A DNA stretch of 64,000 nt from positions 259,514 through 323,513 of the forward strand of contig NZ_PJIL01000002.1 of NCBI RefSeq assembly GCF_002929335.1, in the 5' to 3' direction. Position 1 is the stretch's first letter. Each line of letters opens with the position of its first letter. Made by a program: the position numbers and the translations under genes. The notes below the pieces were generated by a model. It worked only from the letters and a program-made list of their open reading frames with translations. It made no database searches and was not told the DNA's origin. The DNA comes from Arthrobacter sp. Y81. GTDB lineage: Bacteria; Actinomycetota; Actinomycetes; Actinomycetales; Micrococcaceae. Below, piece after piece: positions 1-9,588 of the stretch.

Positions 1-764
1 ACGTCGTCCCAGTTGTTGACCAGCTGCATGTTCTGGTTCACCAGCCACACATTGCCCGAGTTCACGTCGTTCAGGACCACCAGGTCCCGGTTCACCCGGA
101 ACACGTACGACGGCGACGCACTCGCCTTGGGTACGTCCACGTTCTTGTCATCGGCATCGTTCACGCAGTCGCGCACATACTTGTTCGCCCCCGACCACGC
201 CGCATGGATGCAGCCGCCCAGCTGCACCGGCGCCGCCGGAACACCCTCACCGTCAAACGAGACAGTCTTCGCCGTGGAACCGTCCAGCGGCTGCTTCAAC
301 AACGCCTTCGGCGTCGCCACCGCCACCGCATCAGAGGCCGGACCCGACTGCTGCAGCTTCGCCTCCCGCGCGTCCGCCAGATCCAAAGCCCGCCCGCCCG
401 GCAGGAACAGCTTCCCCCGGCCCGCATCCAGCACCACCGGCTTGTCCCCCACCACGGCCAGCTGCAGATCACCCGCGCCCTTGAGCCCGTCCCAGGTGGT
501 GGACTCGGTCGCCGTTGTCTCACCGTTCGCGTCCACGGCCGTGACGGTCACGGCGCCCGACTTCGGATCAGCACTGTAAATCCGGTCGTCGGCTCCCACC
601 GCGGACACGGTTCCCTGCGAAGCGGCCAGCACGGGTTCCGTGGACTCCTCGTCGAATCCGTTCACGGTGGACGGCGAGAGGGCCCAGACCTTGCCCTTCG
701 CTGCGTCGGTGACGGAAATGACCTCGGAACCGAAGCTCACATCTGCCGAACCCGGCAGTTTCTT
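1..764. repeat. Long direct repeat, copy A (identical to 6305-7068)
   Basis: Bases 1-764 match 6305-7068 with no difference seen, including third codon positions. Identity stops abruptly at 765/7069, where about one base in five to ten differs, then returns as a nearly perfect patch at about 959-1030 against 7262-7333. Both copies are in the same reading phase of the two tandem giant genes. The repeat may continue left of the window. A mosaic of perfect and diverged blocks is the signature of gene conversion rather than simple ancient duplication. Confidence 0.9.
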
Positions 765-1109
765 GTCGCCACCGAGCTGCATGTTGGCCGGGGACACCTG
801 GTTCAGCGTGGAGCCGGTCTCGTCGTCGACGAAGACGTCACCGGAGTTCTGCAGGATGTCGAAGGTAGTGCTGGCGGGGGTCACTGCACCGTCAAGCACG
901 CGCGAGGGATAATTCAGCCGGCCAACAGCATTCCTGGCCTTGCTGACCACCCACACGCCGCCGTCGTTCAATTCCACCTCAGTGGTCTTGAACCCGGGAT
1001 AAATCACCGCACCCGCCACCAGCGCAGCACCGGCCACCGCAAAAACGGTGCCCGAAACCAACTTCCTGCGGCGCTCCCTGAGACCCAGCTTGCCGAACAG
1101 AGTTGTCAC
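1..1109 (-). CDS. Giant Ig-like/FN3 surface protein, second tandem copy (N-terminal part, cut by window edge)
   Basis: The reverse strand is open from a GTG at 1109 to the window edge, so only about the first 369 residues are seen. A GAGGGA ribosome site lies about 11 nt upstream. The protein starts with a short basic segment and one membrane helix (about residues 17-38, ending GAVIYPGF), then a region rich in beta strands. It is the paralogue of the complete gene just upstream (1273-7431): same order, six codons shorter at the N-terminus, and identical in DNA over 1-764. The gap to the upstream gene is 163 bp, so the pair may be co-transcribed. The rest of the protein presumably carries Ig-like repeats, but that is inference from the paralogue. 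In related actinobacteria such genes lie beside MoxR/DUF58/transglutaminase genes, which would be to the left of this window. Confidence 0.85.
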   Translation of the reverse strand, partial: MTTLFGKLGLRERRRKLVSGTVFAVAGAALVAGAVIYPGFKTTEVELNDGGVWVVSKARNAVGRLNYPSRVLDGAVTPASTTFDILQNSGDVFVDDETGSTLNQVSPANMQLGGDKKLPGSADVSFGSEVISVTDAAKGKVWALSPSTVNGFDEESTEPVLAASQGTVSAVGADDRIYSADPKSGAVTVTAVDANGETTATESTTWDGLKGAGDLQLAVVGDKPVVLDAGRGKLFLPGGRALDLADAREAKLQQSGPASDAVAVATPKALLKQPLDGSTAKTVSFDGEGVPAAPVQLGGCIHAAWSGANKYVRDCVNDADDKNVDVPKASASPSYVFRVNRDLVVLNDVNSGNVWLVNQNMQLVNNWDD

Positions 1110-1272
1110 AAGTTTTCAATTCCCTCAAAATCGCAGCCGCCCCCAGGGCAGCGTTTCCAAAGACCCGGTACCGGGCTCTCTGTTTCCCGCGACAGCCTAC
1201 CCAACCAGCCGCCGGACCGCGATGGGGAGCTCTCCCCAACCGCCTGACCTGCGGTTCCTTCCGTCATTGGGA

Positions 1273-4200
1273 TCAGCATTGCGGAATCCCATGGGAGTAC
1301 GGCTGACCGAGCTGTGAGTGTCCCGCGACCATGTAGTACCCGACGTTCCGGTTGGATCCGGGTTCAACCCGGTAGAACGGCTGATCCGGGGTGTTGGTCC
1401 ACTGGTCGTTCATCATCACATAGCAGTGGACCACAATCCGCTCGCCGCTGTTGACGTAGAACCACGGCGGTGTATCGCCGTTGTTGACCCCCTGGCAGTC
1501 GAAGTAGGGTTTCGGCCGGTAGCTGGCCTTGCCGTATTCGAACGTGCAGGTGCGGACCAGATCCGTGCCCTTGACGACGGTCGTTATCCACTCTCCTTGC
1601 GCACCGGATTTGGCGGACGCCGAAACAACGCCGCTCTCTGTTCCCAGGGAGTTGACGGTTTTCACGTCGATTCGATGGGACTCCCCGAATCCGCCTGTGT
1701 TGATGACCCTGCTGCCGGCTGCGGCAACGTTTTCCCAGCCGCCGTTGTCGATCCTGATCCTGGTCAGGGCAACGTCGTTGGTTGTGGTCGATGGGGAGGA
1801 CCAGTTCAGGGTGAGCGACTTCTGGTTCATCGCGCCGTCCTGCCCCGACGCCGACGGTGTACCGGGCGAACCGTAGGGGGTGGCCGAAGCTCCGGCACTG
1901 GCGTTGGAGCTCGGAGCCACGGTGGAGTGTGCGATCACAGTGATGGTGGTCGCCGTGCCGTTCGTGAAGCCGCCGACCGTCTGCCCGGGCTTGATGGGAC
2001 CGCTCTGGCCGGTGCTGGCGTTGTAGCTGTAGCTGACCTCACCGTCGGCCGAACCGTTGCGTTCGGCGGCGGTCAGTTCCCTGAAGTTGATGGTCACCTG
2101 ACGCCCGGCTCCTCCGGTGTCCGCAGCAGCAACAGTAACGCCTGAGACCTGGCCGAGTTTGCCGGTGGCGCGCCGGGGCGCCGAAGGTGGACTGACGGCA
2201 CCCTTTCCTGCCTTGTTTACGGCCTGGACAGTGAACGTGTACTCAGCTTCGGAGTTGTTGGCCGTGAAATTGGCCGTGCGTACCGTACCCGCGATGGTCT
2301 GGGTCTGCGGCGCTCCGCCGCCCCCGCTCATCGTGACGTAGTAGTTCCTGATCGCGTCCCCGTTGGTATCCGGTTCCGTCCAGTTCACCCGCAGCTGGTT
2401 GGTGGTTCCCACCGCGGAAGCCACGGCGGACGTCGGGGCGGGTGGTGCGGCCGGGACTCCGGCCGGGTTGTCTTCGGAGGAGTAAATGCCCCACTCCGAC
2501 GGGCCAAGCTCGTTGACGGCCTGGGCGCGCACCTTGTAGCGGACGCCGTTGGTCAGGCCGGGCCAGGTGTAGGTCAGGCCGGTCACACCGTTCTTCACGG
2601 CGACTCCGCTGGCCGGCGACGGCGAGATCTCGAGGTTGTAGCTTTTGACGGCCGAGCCCTCGGTCTTGGCCGGCGGCCAGTTAATCACCATGTTCTTATC
2701 GCCCGCCTTCACGGCGGGCGCTTCCGGCGGGGACGGCTTCTCATCCGGCCGGATCTCATTCGAGGGCGGTGAGGTCTCGGACTCATTGACTTCATTGGTG
2801 GCGGTGACGGTGAAGACGTACTTGACGTTGTTCGTCAGGCCATTGAGCGTGCAGGTAGTGGTGGGGCAGTCCTGGCTAAACCCATTGGAGCGCACCGTGT
2901 ATTTGGAGATCGGTGCGCCATTGTCCGCGGGCGGAGCCCACTTGAGCACGGCCGTCCGGCTGCGCACGTCCGTTGCGGCGGGGGCAGAGGGTGCGTCCGG
3001 CTTGTCCCGGACCGTGATGCGGACACGGCCGTTCGCTTGGCGGGACGGGTCGTCCGTTTTGTCCGAGACCGTGTACCGGAGCACCATAACGCCCTTGGAT
3101 CCGTCCGCCGGCGTAACCGTGATGGAATCCCCGCTGATTACCGGCTGCCCGGCGGCAGAGCCCGTTTCCACTGCGACAGAGACGATCTTCAGCGGGGCAT
3201 CACTGAAGGGGTTGAAGTCGTTGGCGAGGACGTTGATGGTCTCGGTCCGGCCGGCGTTGGCCTTTTCGATGACGTCCTCGTTGGCGGTCGGGAGCGGCCG
3301 GTTGGAGGCGACGACGGTAGCCGTCACCGAGGCCTTGACCGGTCCGGAGCGGCCGTCGCTGACCTTCAGCGGGATGGTTCCCTTGCGGCCCACAGCCAGG
3401 GCGGACTCGGAGCTGACCTTGAGAGTCTGCCCCTCAATCGTGGCCGTGAAGCCTTCCGGCAAGGCTCCGTCGAATTCGAACTTGAGCTTCTCCTGGTCCC
3501 CGGAATCCACATCCTTGGCCAGGTTGCCCAGCTCCAGGCCCGCAGCTTCGCCCTTGGGCACCTCAAGGTCGGTTCCGCTGAAAGTGGGCTCGTGGTTGGC
3601 GTTCGGGTCCGGAATCACCCGGGTGATGACGGTCAGCGTGGATTTCAGGCCCTGCGGATCGTCCGGGCCGGAGCCGTCCGTCACTTCGAAGGTGACGGAG
3701 CCGGGGCCAACGTAGTCCTTGAGCGCGGCGTAGCGCAGGGCGTTGCCGTTGCCGGCGATGACGTTTTGGGCGTCCGCCCCCTGCACACGGACTTTGTCCG
3801 TCTGGGTGATCCGGGGTGTGCGGCCGTCCCTGACCCGGACGTACTCGTTCAGGTTCAGGGTGATTTCCTTGCCGGCCATCACTTCAACGACGTCGGCGCG
3901 GGCCAGGGTGGGGTGCTGTTCGCCCTGGCCGGGCACCCAGATGACTGCCGTGGCGCTCTGGCCGTCGACGTCGGTGACGGTGTACGGGACCAGCTGGTCC
4001 GCCGGTGCAAGGCCGACCACTACGTTGCCGTCGCCGCCGACGCGGGCGTTCGGATTGCCGTCCGGCAGGCTGATCTTGAGTTCGGAGGCCACGCCGTCGG
4101 GGTCGGAATCGTTCTTCAGGACCGGGACGTCGACTGCGGATTTTCCGAGCGTCTCGGCGGGGGTGATGACATCGTCCTGGGCGGCCGGCGCCTTGAGGGC

Positions 4201-7200
4201 GGCATCGGGGGTGACCCGGACCCGGACCACCGCACTGCCCTGGGCTTTCTTGTCGTCCTGGATCTTGTAGCTGACGCTTTCGTTGCCGGCGGCACCCGGC
4301 GCGGTGAGCAGCACTTTGCCTCCGTCGGCTGACTCGACGCGGAGTTCCGGGCGGGCTTCGAAGGCGTTGGAGACCAACCCGATCGGGTCCCCGTCGGGGT
4401 CCGAGTCGTTGCTGAGGGCGGCCACGGCGATCTTGCGCCCGGGGCGGACATCCACGGCGTCGTCCACGGCGATGGGTTTCTGGTTGTTGGCTTCCGGCGG
4501 GGCGATGCCCACAATCACGGTGCCGGTATTTTCGGCGCCGATCCGGTCCCGGACCCGGTAGGTGAAGGTGTCGGTGCCGGCAGCAGCTCCGGTGGCGGTG
4601 AACTCAAGGTAGCCGTCCTTGACCACGGCCGTTCCCATGGCGGGGGCCTTGTCCACCCCGATCAGCTGCACGGAGTCGCCGTCGGCGTCGATGCCGTCGA
4701 GCGGAACGGGGATCCGTACCTCCATGCCGGAGACTACGCGAGCGGTCAGGTTCTTCGGTTCGGGACGGGTGTTCCGTTCGTCATCGCGGGCGCGGACGCG
4801 GATGGTGACCTGTTGCGAGTCCGACTGCCCTGATTCATTGGTGACCTTGTAGATCGCGTAGACCGTCTTAGGTACGTCCCCGGCAATAAAGCGCAGCGTG
4901 CCGCCGGAGCGGAAGATGCGCCCGTCGGCGTCGTCGGGCTTTTGCGCCAGTTCCGGCTCGAGGGCGAGCTTGCCGCCGTTGGGGTCGGTGTCGTTCTCGA
5001 GGACCGGTATGGTGACGACGTCGCCCGCGCGCACTGACACCTCGTCCGGCTTGGCCTGCGGCGCCTGCAGCTTGGCCGGTGCGGGCACCACCAGGACTGC
5101 GATGTCGCCGCTGGCCAAGGACTTGCCGTTCGAAATCGTGTACTTGACGTTGAGCTGGCCCTGCGCCCGGATGTCGGTGATCCGGACGACGGAGTGGTCC
5201 AGCACCGAGGCACTGATCGGTTGGCCGTCGGCCGCCGTGACGGACTGGACTACAAGGACGCCGCCGGAGGGGTCTGAGTCGTTGCCGAGCACGTCCACCA
5301 GGACGCTGCCGCCGCTGGGCAGCAGGGCCGTGTCCCGCACGGCGACGGGGGCGCCGTCGCCGTTGCCGGGAACCACGTCCACGCGGACCAGTTGCTGGGC
5401 GCTGGCCGGACCGTTGGTTACGAGGTACGACACATAGTGGGCACCCTGGGCGGCAGAGTTGAAGGTGAAGGTCTGCTGGTCCGCCCCCATGATGGCTGTG
5501 GAATTGCCATCCGGCGAGACCTGGGCAAGGCGGAGCGCACCGCCCTGCGGGTCCGAGTCGTTCTTCAGCGGTGCGATGACTGTGTCCACCCCGGCGACGG
5601 CGACGATGTGGTCCGCGTTGGCAGTCGGCGGAAGCGCGCCGGGGGCGCGTACGTCCACCGTGACCTTGCCCTCGGCGGTGGATTGGCCGTCGGACACCGT
5701 CAGGGTGACCACCTTGCGGCCGGGTTCCGAGCCTGCGTCCTGGAAGCTGAGCAGTCCGTCGGGCCGGGCCTTGACCTGGTCCCGGGGGTCGCTGCCGGTG
5801 GCACTGACCACGTAGAGGTCGTCGCCGTCGGGGTCGGTCCAGTCGGTGAGGATGTTCTGGCTGACGAGTTTGCCGGCCTGGACCACGAGGGTGGTGTTCC
5901 GGTTCGGCTTCTGCCGCGGGGCGGAGTTCTCCCCCGGCGGGATGATATTGAGGGTGACGTCGGAGGCGGCTGTGAGCCCGCGGCCGTCGTCCACTGAGTA
6001 TTTGAAGGTCTCCGAACCGGTCTTGTCGGCAGGGACGCTGACCTGGAAGCCGGTGGAACCATAGATCGGGGCGAGGAGCCCGGACTTGATCGGATCGGGG
6101 GCACGAACGGTGAGGATGTCGCCGTCGGGGTCGGTGTCGTTGTCCAGGACGGGGAGGATGGCGGTTTTTCCGGCGCGCACCCCGAACGTGTCCGGTTTGG
6201 CGACCGGTGCGCTGTTGGGCTTGGTCCGGTCCGGCAGGACGGTCTGCTGGACTTCGTCCGCGGAGTCCTTGTCCGCGTCGTCGGAGGTCTGTTGCGGCGG
6301 GATCACGTCGTCCCAGTTGTTGACCAGCTGCATGTTCTGGTTCACCAGCCACACATTGCCCGAGTTCACGTCGTTCAGGACCACCAGGTCCCGGTTCACC
6401 CGGAACACGTACGACGGCGACGCACTCGCCTTGGGTACGTCCACGTTCTTGTCATCGGCATCGTTCACGCAGTCGCGCACATACTTGTTCGCCCCCGACC
6501 ACGCCGCATGGATGCAGCCGCCCAGCTGCACCGGCGCCGCCGGAACACCCTCACCGTCAAACGAGACAGTCTTCGCCGTGGAACCGTCCAGCGGCTGCTT
6601 CAACAACGCCTTCGGCGTCGCCACCGCCACCGCATCAGAGGCCGGACCCGACTGCTGCAGCTTCGCCTCCCGCGCGTCCGCCAGATCCAAAGCCCGCCCG
6701 CCCGGCAGGAACAGCTTCCCCCGGCCCGCATCCAGCACCACCGGCTTGTCCCCCACCACGGCCAGCTGCAGATCACCCGCGCCCTTGAGCCCGTCCCAGG
6801 TGGTGGACTCGGTCGCCGTTGTCTCACCGTTCGCGTCCACGGCCGTGACGGTCACGGCGCCCGACTTCGGATCAGCACTGTAAATCCGGTCGTCGGCTCC
6901 CACCGCGGACACGGTTCCCTGCGAAGCGGCCAGCACGGGTTCCGTGGACTCCTCGTCGAATCCGTTCACGGTGGACGGCGAGAGGGCCCAGACCTTGCCC
7001 TTCGCTGCGTCGGTGACGGAAATGACCTCGGAACCGAAGCTCACATCTGCCGAACCCGGCAGTTTCTTATCCCCGCCCAGGCGCATGTTGGCCGGGGACA
7101 CCTGGTTCAGCGTGGACCCAGCGTTGTCGTCCACAAACACGTTCCCGGCATCCTGCAGCACATCAAATGTCGTACTCGCCGGCGTCACCGCACCGTCCAG

Positions 7201-7431
7201 GACCCGCGACGGGTAATTCAGCCGGCCCACGGCATTCCTGGACTTGGAGACGACCCAGACGCCGCCGTCGTTCAATTCCACCTCGGTGGTCTTGAACCCG
7301 GGATAAATCACCGCACCCGCCACCAGCGCAGCGGCCGTCACCGCGAAAACGCTGCCGCGGAGAATTCTGGCGCGCCGGCTGTCCCGCTTCGATCCTGAAT
7401 CAGGCCGCACGGAACCACGTAGCCGTTTCAT
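1273..7431 (-). CDS. Giant cell-surface protein with tandem Ig-like and fibronectin type III domains
   Basis: 2052 residues. A basic N-terminus and one membrane helix (about 25-45) act as a signal anchor. Residues about 50-390 form a strand-rich, probably beta-propeller-like region with repeated VWxVS/VWLVN motifs. From about 410 to 1420 come about nine Ig/cadherin-like repeats of about 95 residues, each marked by a calcium-site-like motif such as NDTDPDGD or NDSDPDGD. Residues about 1475-1880 hold fibronectin III domains (for example PSAPAATDVRSRTAVLKW), and the C-terminus is a small Cys-containing domain. The role is likely adhesion or envelope architecture; no enzymatic motif is seen. The ATG at 7431 follows GTGGGGG a few bases upstream. 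A shortened paralogue follows at 1109. The family is common in Arthrobacter relatives but its function is unknown. Confidence 0.92.
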   Translation of the reverse strand: MKRLRGSVRPDSGSKRDSRRARILRGSVFAVTAAALVAGAVIYPGFKTTEVELNDGGVWVVSKSRNAVGRLNYPSRVLDGAVTPASTTFDVLQDAGNVFVDDNAGSTLNQVSPANMRLGGDKKLPGSADVSFGSEVISVTDAAKGKVWALSPSTVNGFDEESTEPVLAASQGTVSAVGADDRIYSADPKSGAVTVTAVDANGETTATESTTWDGLKGAGDLQLAVVGDKPVVLDAGRGKLFLPGGRALDLADAREAKLQQSGPASDAVAVATPKALLKQPLDGSTAKTVSFDGEGVPAAPVQLGGCIHAAWSGANKYVRDCVNDADDKNVDVPKASASPSYVFRVNRDLVVLNDVNSGNVWLVNQNMQLVNNWDDVIPPQQTSDDADKDSADEVQQTVLPDRTKPNSAPVAKPDTFGVRAGKTAILPVLDNDTDPDGDILTVRAPDPIKSGLLAPIYGSTGFQVSVPADKTGSETFKYSVDDGRGLTAASDVTLNIIPPGENSAPRQKPNRNTTLVVQAGKLVSQNILTDWTDPDGDDLYVVSATGSDPRDQVKARPDGLLSFQDAGSEPGRKVVTLTVSDGQSTAEGKVTVDVRAPGALPPTANADHIVAVAGVDTVIAPLKNDSDPQGGALRLAQVSPDGNSTAIMGADQQTFTFNSAAQGAHYVSYLVTNGPASAQQLVRVDVVPGNGDGAPVAVRDTALLPSGGSVLVDVLGNDSDPSGGVLVVQSVTAADGQPISASVLDHSVVRITDIRAQGQLNVKYTISNGKSLASGDIAVLVVPAPAKLQAPQAKPDEVSVRAGDVVTIPVLENDTDPNGGKLALEPELAQKPDDADGRIFRSGGTLRFIAGDVPKTVYAIYKVTNESGQSDSQQVTIRVRARDDERNTRPEPKNLTARVVSGMEVRIPVPLDGIDADGDSVQLIGVDKAPAMGTAVVKDGYLEFTATGAAAGTDTFTYRVRDRIGAENTGTVIVGIAPPEANNQKPIAVDDAVDVRPGRKIAVAALSNDSDPDGDPIGLVSNAFEARPELRVESADGGKVLLTAPGAAGNESVSYKIQDDKKAQGSAVVRVRVTPDAALKAPAAQDDVITPAETLGKSAVDVPVLKNDSDPDGVASELKISLPDGNPNARVGGDGNVVVGLAPADQLVPYTVTDVDGQSATAVIWVPGQGEQHPTLARADVVEVMAGKEITLNLNEYVRVRDGRTPRITQTDKVRVQGADAQNVIAGNGNALRYAALKDYVGPGSVTFEVTDGSGPDDPQGLKSTLTVITRVIPDPNANHEPTFSGTDLEVPKGEAAGLELGNLAKDVDSGDQEKLKFEFDGALPEGFTATIEGQTLKVSSESALAVGRKGTIPLKVSDGRSGPVKASVTATVVASNRPLPTANEDVIEKANAGRTETINVLANDFNPFSDAPLKIVSVAVETGSAAGQPVISGDSITVTPADGSKGVMVLRYTVSDKTDDPSRQANGRVRITVRDKPDAPSAPAATDVRSRTAVLKWAPPADNGAPISKYTVRSNGFSQDCPTTTCTLNGLTNNVKYVFTVTATNEVNESETSPPSNEIRPDEKPSPPEAPAVKAGDKNMVINWPPAKTEGSAVKSYNLEISPSPASGVAVKNGVTGLTYTWPGLTNGVRYKVRAQAVNELGPSEWGIYSSEDNPAGVPAAPPAPTSAVASAVGTTNQLRVNWTEPDTNGDAIRNYYVTMSGGGGAPQTQTIAGTVRTANFTANNSEAEYTFTVQAVNKAGKGAVSPPSAPRRATGKLGQVSGVTVAAADTGGAGRQVTINFRELTAAERNGSADGEVSYSYNASTGQSGPIKPGQTVGGFTNGTATTITVIAHSTVAPSSNASAGASATPYGSPGTPSASGQDGAMNQKSLTLNWSSPSTTTNDVALTRIRIDNGGWENVAAAGSRVINTGGFGESHRIDVKTVNSLGTESGVVSASAKSGAQGEWITTVVKGTDLVRTCTFEYGKASYRPKPYFDCQGVNNGDTPPWFYVNSGERIVVHCYVMMNDQWTNTPDQPFYRVEPGSNRNVGYYMVAGHSQLGQPYSHGIPQC
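6305..7068. repeat. Long direct repeat, copy B (identical to 1-764)
   Basis: Partner of the repeat at 1-764, offset 6304 bp, inside the N-terminal propeller-like region of the complete giant gene. Recombination between the copies would delete about 6.3 kb and leave one hybrid gene. Confidence 0.9.
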
Positions 7432-7577
7432 TACCAGTTTTCCCCCACAAAAAATGCATTCCGGGCATGCCAGGACCCGCTGTGCGAAATAGCCGGATCA
7501 GTCCGACTATGTCATAAGACCATCAATTTTAGAAACACACTCCGCGGTTCCCTGCGGCGGTTACACGTATTCGAGTG

Positions 7578-8972
7578 TCAATCCAGGATCAGGCCCCGGC
7601 CACTGCCGCGCTGCAGCAGGAAAGGGTGGATTTCCCCGAAGCCGCGGACCTCCTCGGCCTGCTGCGGCTCCAACACAAACCGCTCGTCGTTTTCCAGTGC
7701 TGCGGCCGTCATCGAATCGACCAGGACAGTACCGGGATCTGCCAGCGACGTCAGGCGGGCGGCGAGGTTAACGGTGGGGCCGTAGATGTCGCCAAGGCGC
7801 GAGAGTATGCGGCCCCACACCATGGCAACCCTCGCTTGCGGAAGGATCTCATCCTCGGTGAAGGCATGTGACAGCGCGAGCGAAATTTCGGCGCCTGCCG
7901 CCGGAGTCTCGGCAATGTAAAGGACTTCGTCTCCCACCGTTTTCACCAGCCTGCCGCCACCGACCGAAATGATCTCGGCGCATTTGTTCTCAAAGCGCTG
8001 CACCAGTTGCGCGAGCGTCTTCTCGTTCATGCGCCGGGAAAGGCTCGTATAGGAAACCAGGTCCGCAAAGCCCACCGCCCGCGCAAGGGGCAGCGGGGCG
8101 TCATCCTCGTCGCCTTCACGGCCCTCTTCACTGGCCTGCAGTCCGGCCTCTGCCCGTACGGCAAGACGCTGGACACCGGCATTGAGCTGCCGTCGCCAGG
8201 AGTACGTCAGCATTTCCTCAAGGGCATCCACAAGCGACGGCAGCTGGTTGACCAGCATCTTGCGGGCCACGGCGTCCGGCACACCCTGCTGGTGGACCAT
8301 ATCCTCCACGAGGGCTTCGATCTGCCAAACCACCATCCGGTCAGTCATTTGCCCGATGGCACGGGTAACGGAAATGGCGGCCTCTTCGGTGAGCTTCCCC
8401 GTCCGGACAAGGTCCACAACAGTGGACAGTGCCGCCTGGTCACGTTCCGTGAAGGCGACGTCCTCATCGCCGAGGTTGGGAAACCCCAGGGCACGCCAAA
8501 GCTTGCGGGCGGACAGCAGGGACAGCCCGGCGCCGGCCGCCACCTCGCGGCGGCGCAGCTTGCGTTCCCCGCCAAGGAGCCTGGCTTCGAGCGCCTTGGC
8601 TGCGAGCCGTTCGGCGGAGAGGGTTCCGGTGGGAGTGGCTTCGACGGACTCGGCGGAACGGCTTGCGTGGGAAGGATCATACGGCGCGGGGTCGTGGGGT
8701 ATCGGGTGGTGCACTGCGGGGCGGGCATCGGCAGGGCGACCAGGCAGGGCTGCTCCAAGCACCGGCGCCCCCACGGAGGCAGCATCGAGCGAGACCGGAT
8801 CAACGGCGGCACGGTCCACCAGTCCCGGGGCCGGGTCCAATGAGACCTGTTCGAGGGTGGCCGTATCCAGGACAGCGGCTTCGAGCGTGACGGCTTCCAC
8901 TACGGCGTCCGGCGGTGAAGGCAGCACAGACGGCTCCGCCTCGTTCACAGCCCCGGCATTCTCAGCGCTCAT
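7578..8972 (-). CDS. Class III adenylate cyclase
   Basis: 464 residues; makes cyclic AMP from ATP. Residues 1 to about 110 are a low-complexity Leu/Asp/Ala/Pro-rich tail. Then comes a helical regulatory region resembling the N-terminus of mycobacterial cyclases such as Rv2212. The catalytic domain runs from about 293 to 450. Visible catalytic residues are metal aspartates D304 (FADLVSYT) and D348 (KTVGDEVL), adenine-specifying K344 and D395 (GDIYGPTVNLAARL), and transition-state N402 and R406. All are present, so it should be active. The ATG at 8972 is chosen because it overlaps the end of the PH-domain gene by 11 bp with GAAGGTGG just upstream; an earlier in-frame ATG at 9068 lies deep in that gene. 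It is the last gene of the birA - PH - cyclase unit. Confidence 0.9.
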   Translation of the reverse strand: MSAENAGAVNEAEPSVLPSPPDAVVEAVTLEAAVLDTATLEQVSLDPAPGLVDRAAVDPVSLDAASVGAPVLGAALPGRPADARPAVHHPIPHDPAPYDPSHASRSAESVEATPTGTLSAERLAAKALEARLLGGERKLRRREVAAGAGLSLLSARKLWRALGFPNLGDEDVAFTERDQAALSTVVDLVRTGKLTEEAAISVTRAIGQMTDRMVVWQIEALVEDMVHQQGVPDAVARKMLVNQLPSLVDALEEMLTYSWRRQLNAGVQRLAVRAEAGLQASEEGREGDEDDAPLPLARAVGFADLVSYTSLSRRMNEKTLAQLVQRFENKCAEIISVGGGRLVKTVGDEVLYIAETPAAGAEISLALSHAFTEDEILPQARVAMVWGRILSRLGDIYGPTVNLAARLTSLADPGTVLVDSMTAAALENDERFVLEPQQAEEVRGFGEIHPFLLQRGSGRGLILD

Positions 8973-9588
8973 CTCTTCCACCTTCTCTCGTATCCCACGG
9001 CTCCCCCATATCCCACGGCCGGTACTGCGACGCGTCCCCGGCGTTTCCCGGCTCCCGGTCGGCCCCAAAAATCACGCCGTCCGGCAGCTCATCGATCGCG
9101 TCGAGGACGAAGTTTCGAAACTTCGCAGCCTCCGGAACATCCGGGATCACGGCATCCACACCGTGCCCGGTATCCAACGATATATTCCCGGAACGCAATA
9201 TGCGTTGCCACAGCGACTGGCTGACCCCGACGTGACGCACCGATGCGAGCGAGATCTGCATGTCCCGCCTGCGCAACATGCCGTAACGGGCAACTATCCG
9301 CCTGCTGGTCAATACGTACTGGGTAGCGTGCCATCTCAGCAGGCGCGGCAGGCAATACCCCAACAGTATCCACGCAACTCCGGCGACGCACACTGCGACA
9401 AGCCAAAAGGTCCATTCCCTGGTAATCAGCGGCACCAGCCTGGCCGGTTCCCCTTTCACAATCCAGGCACTCGCGAAGGCCCCCAAAGCGGGCGCAACGA
9501 TGAACAGCAACCCCGGAAAGGCCAGCTTCCGGGGCTGGGGCCGGGTGACAGTGATGACCTGTTCGCCCGGCAGGAGGTCTTTACGCAT
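8962..9588 (-). CDS. PH-domain (bPH2/DUF304-type) membrane protein
   Basis: 208 residues from ATG 9588, which overlaps the birA stop by 8 bp. Two hydrophobic helices (about 23-43 and 55-80) are followed by a bacterial PH-like domain with the typical core YVLTSRRIVARYGMLRRR and a WQRILRSGNISLDT segment. These proteins sit in the membrane with the PH domain in the cytoplasm, and their molecular role is unknown. The gene is coupled on both sides, to biotin ligase upstream and adenylate cyclase downstream, in a layout common in Micrococcaceae. An earlier in-frame ATG at 9663 is rejected because it lies inside birA. Confidence 0.88.
   Translation of the reverse strand: MRKDLLPGEQVITVTRPQPRKLAFPGLLFIVAPALGAFASAWIVKGEPARLVPLITREWTFWLVAVCVAGVAWILLGYCLPRLLRWHATQYVLTSRRIVARYGMLRRRDMQISLASVRHVGVSQSLWQRILRSGNISLDTGHGVDAVIPDVPEAAKFRNFVLDAIDELPDGVIFGADREPGNAGDASQYRPWDMGEPWDTREGGRDER

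Noticed and set aside
1160..1240. Palindromes CCCGGTACCGGG and GGGGAGCTCTCCCC-type between the tandem giant genes
   Set aside because: Little or no loop, no T run; not strong enough to call a terminator.
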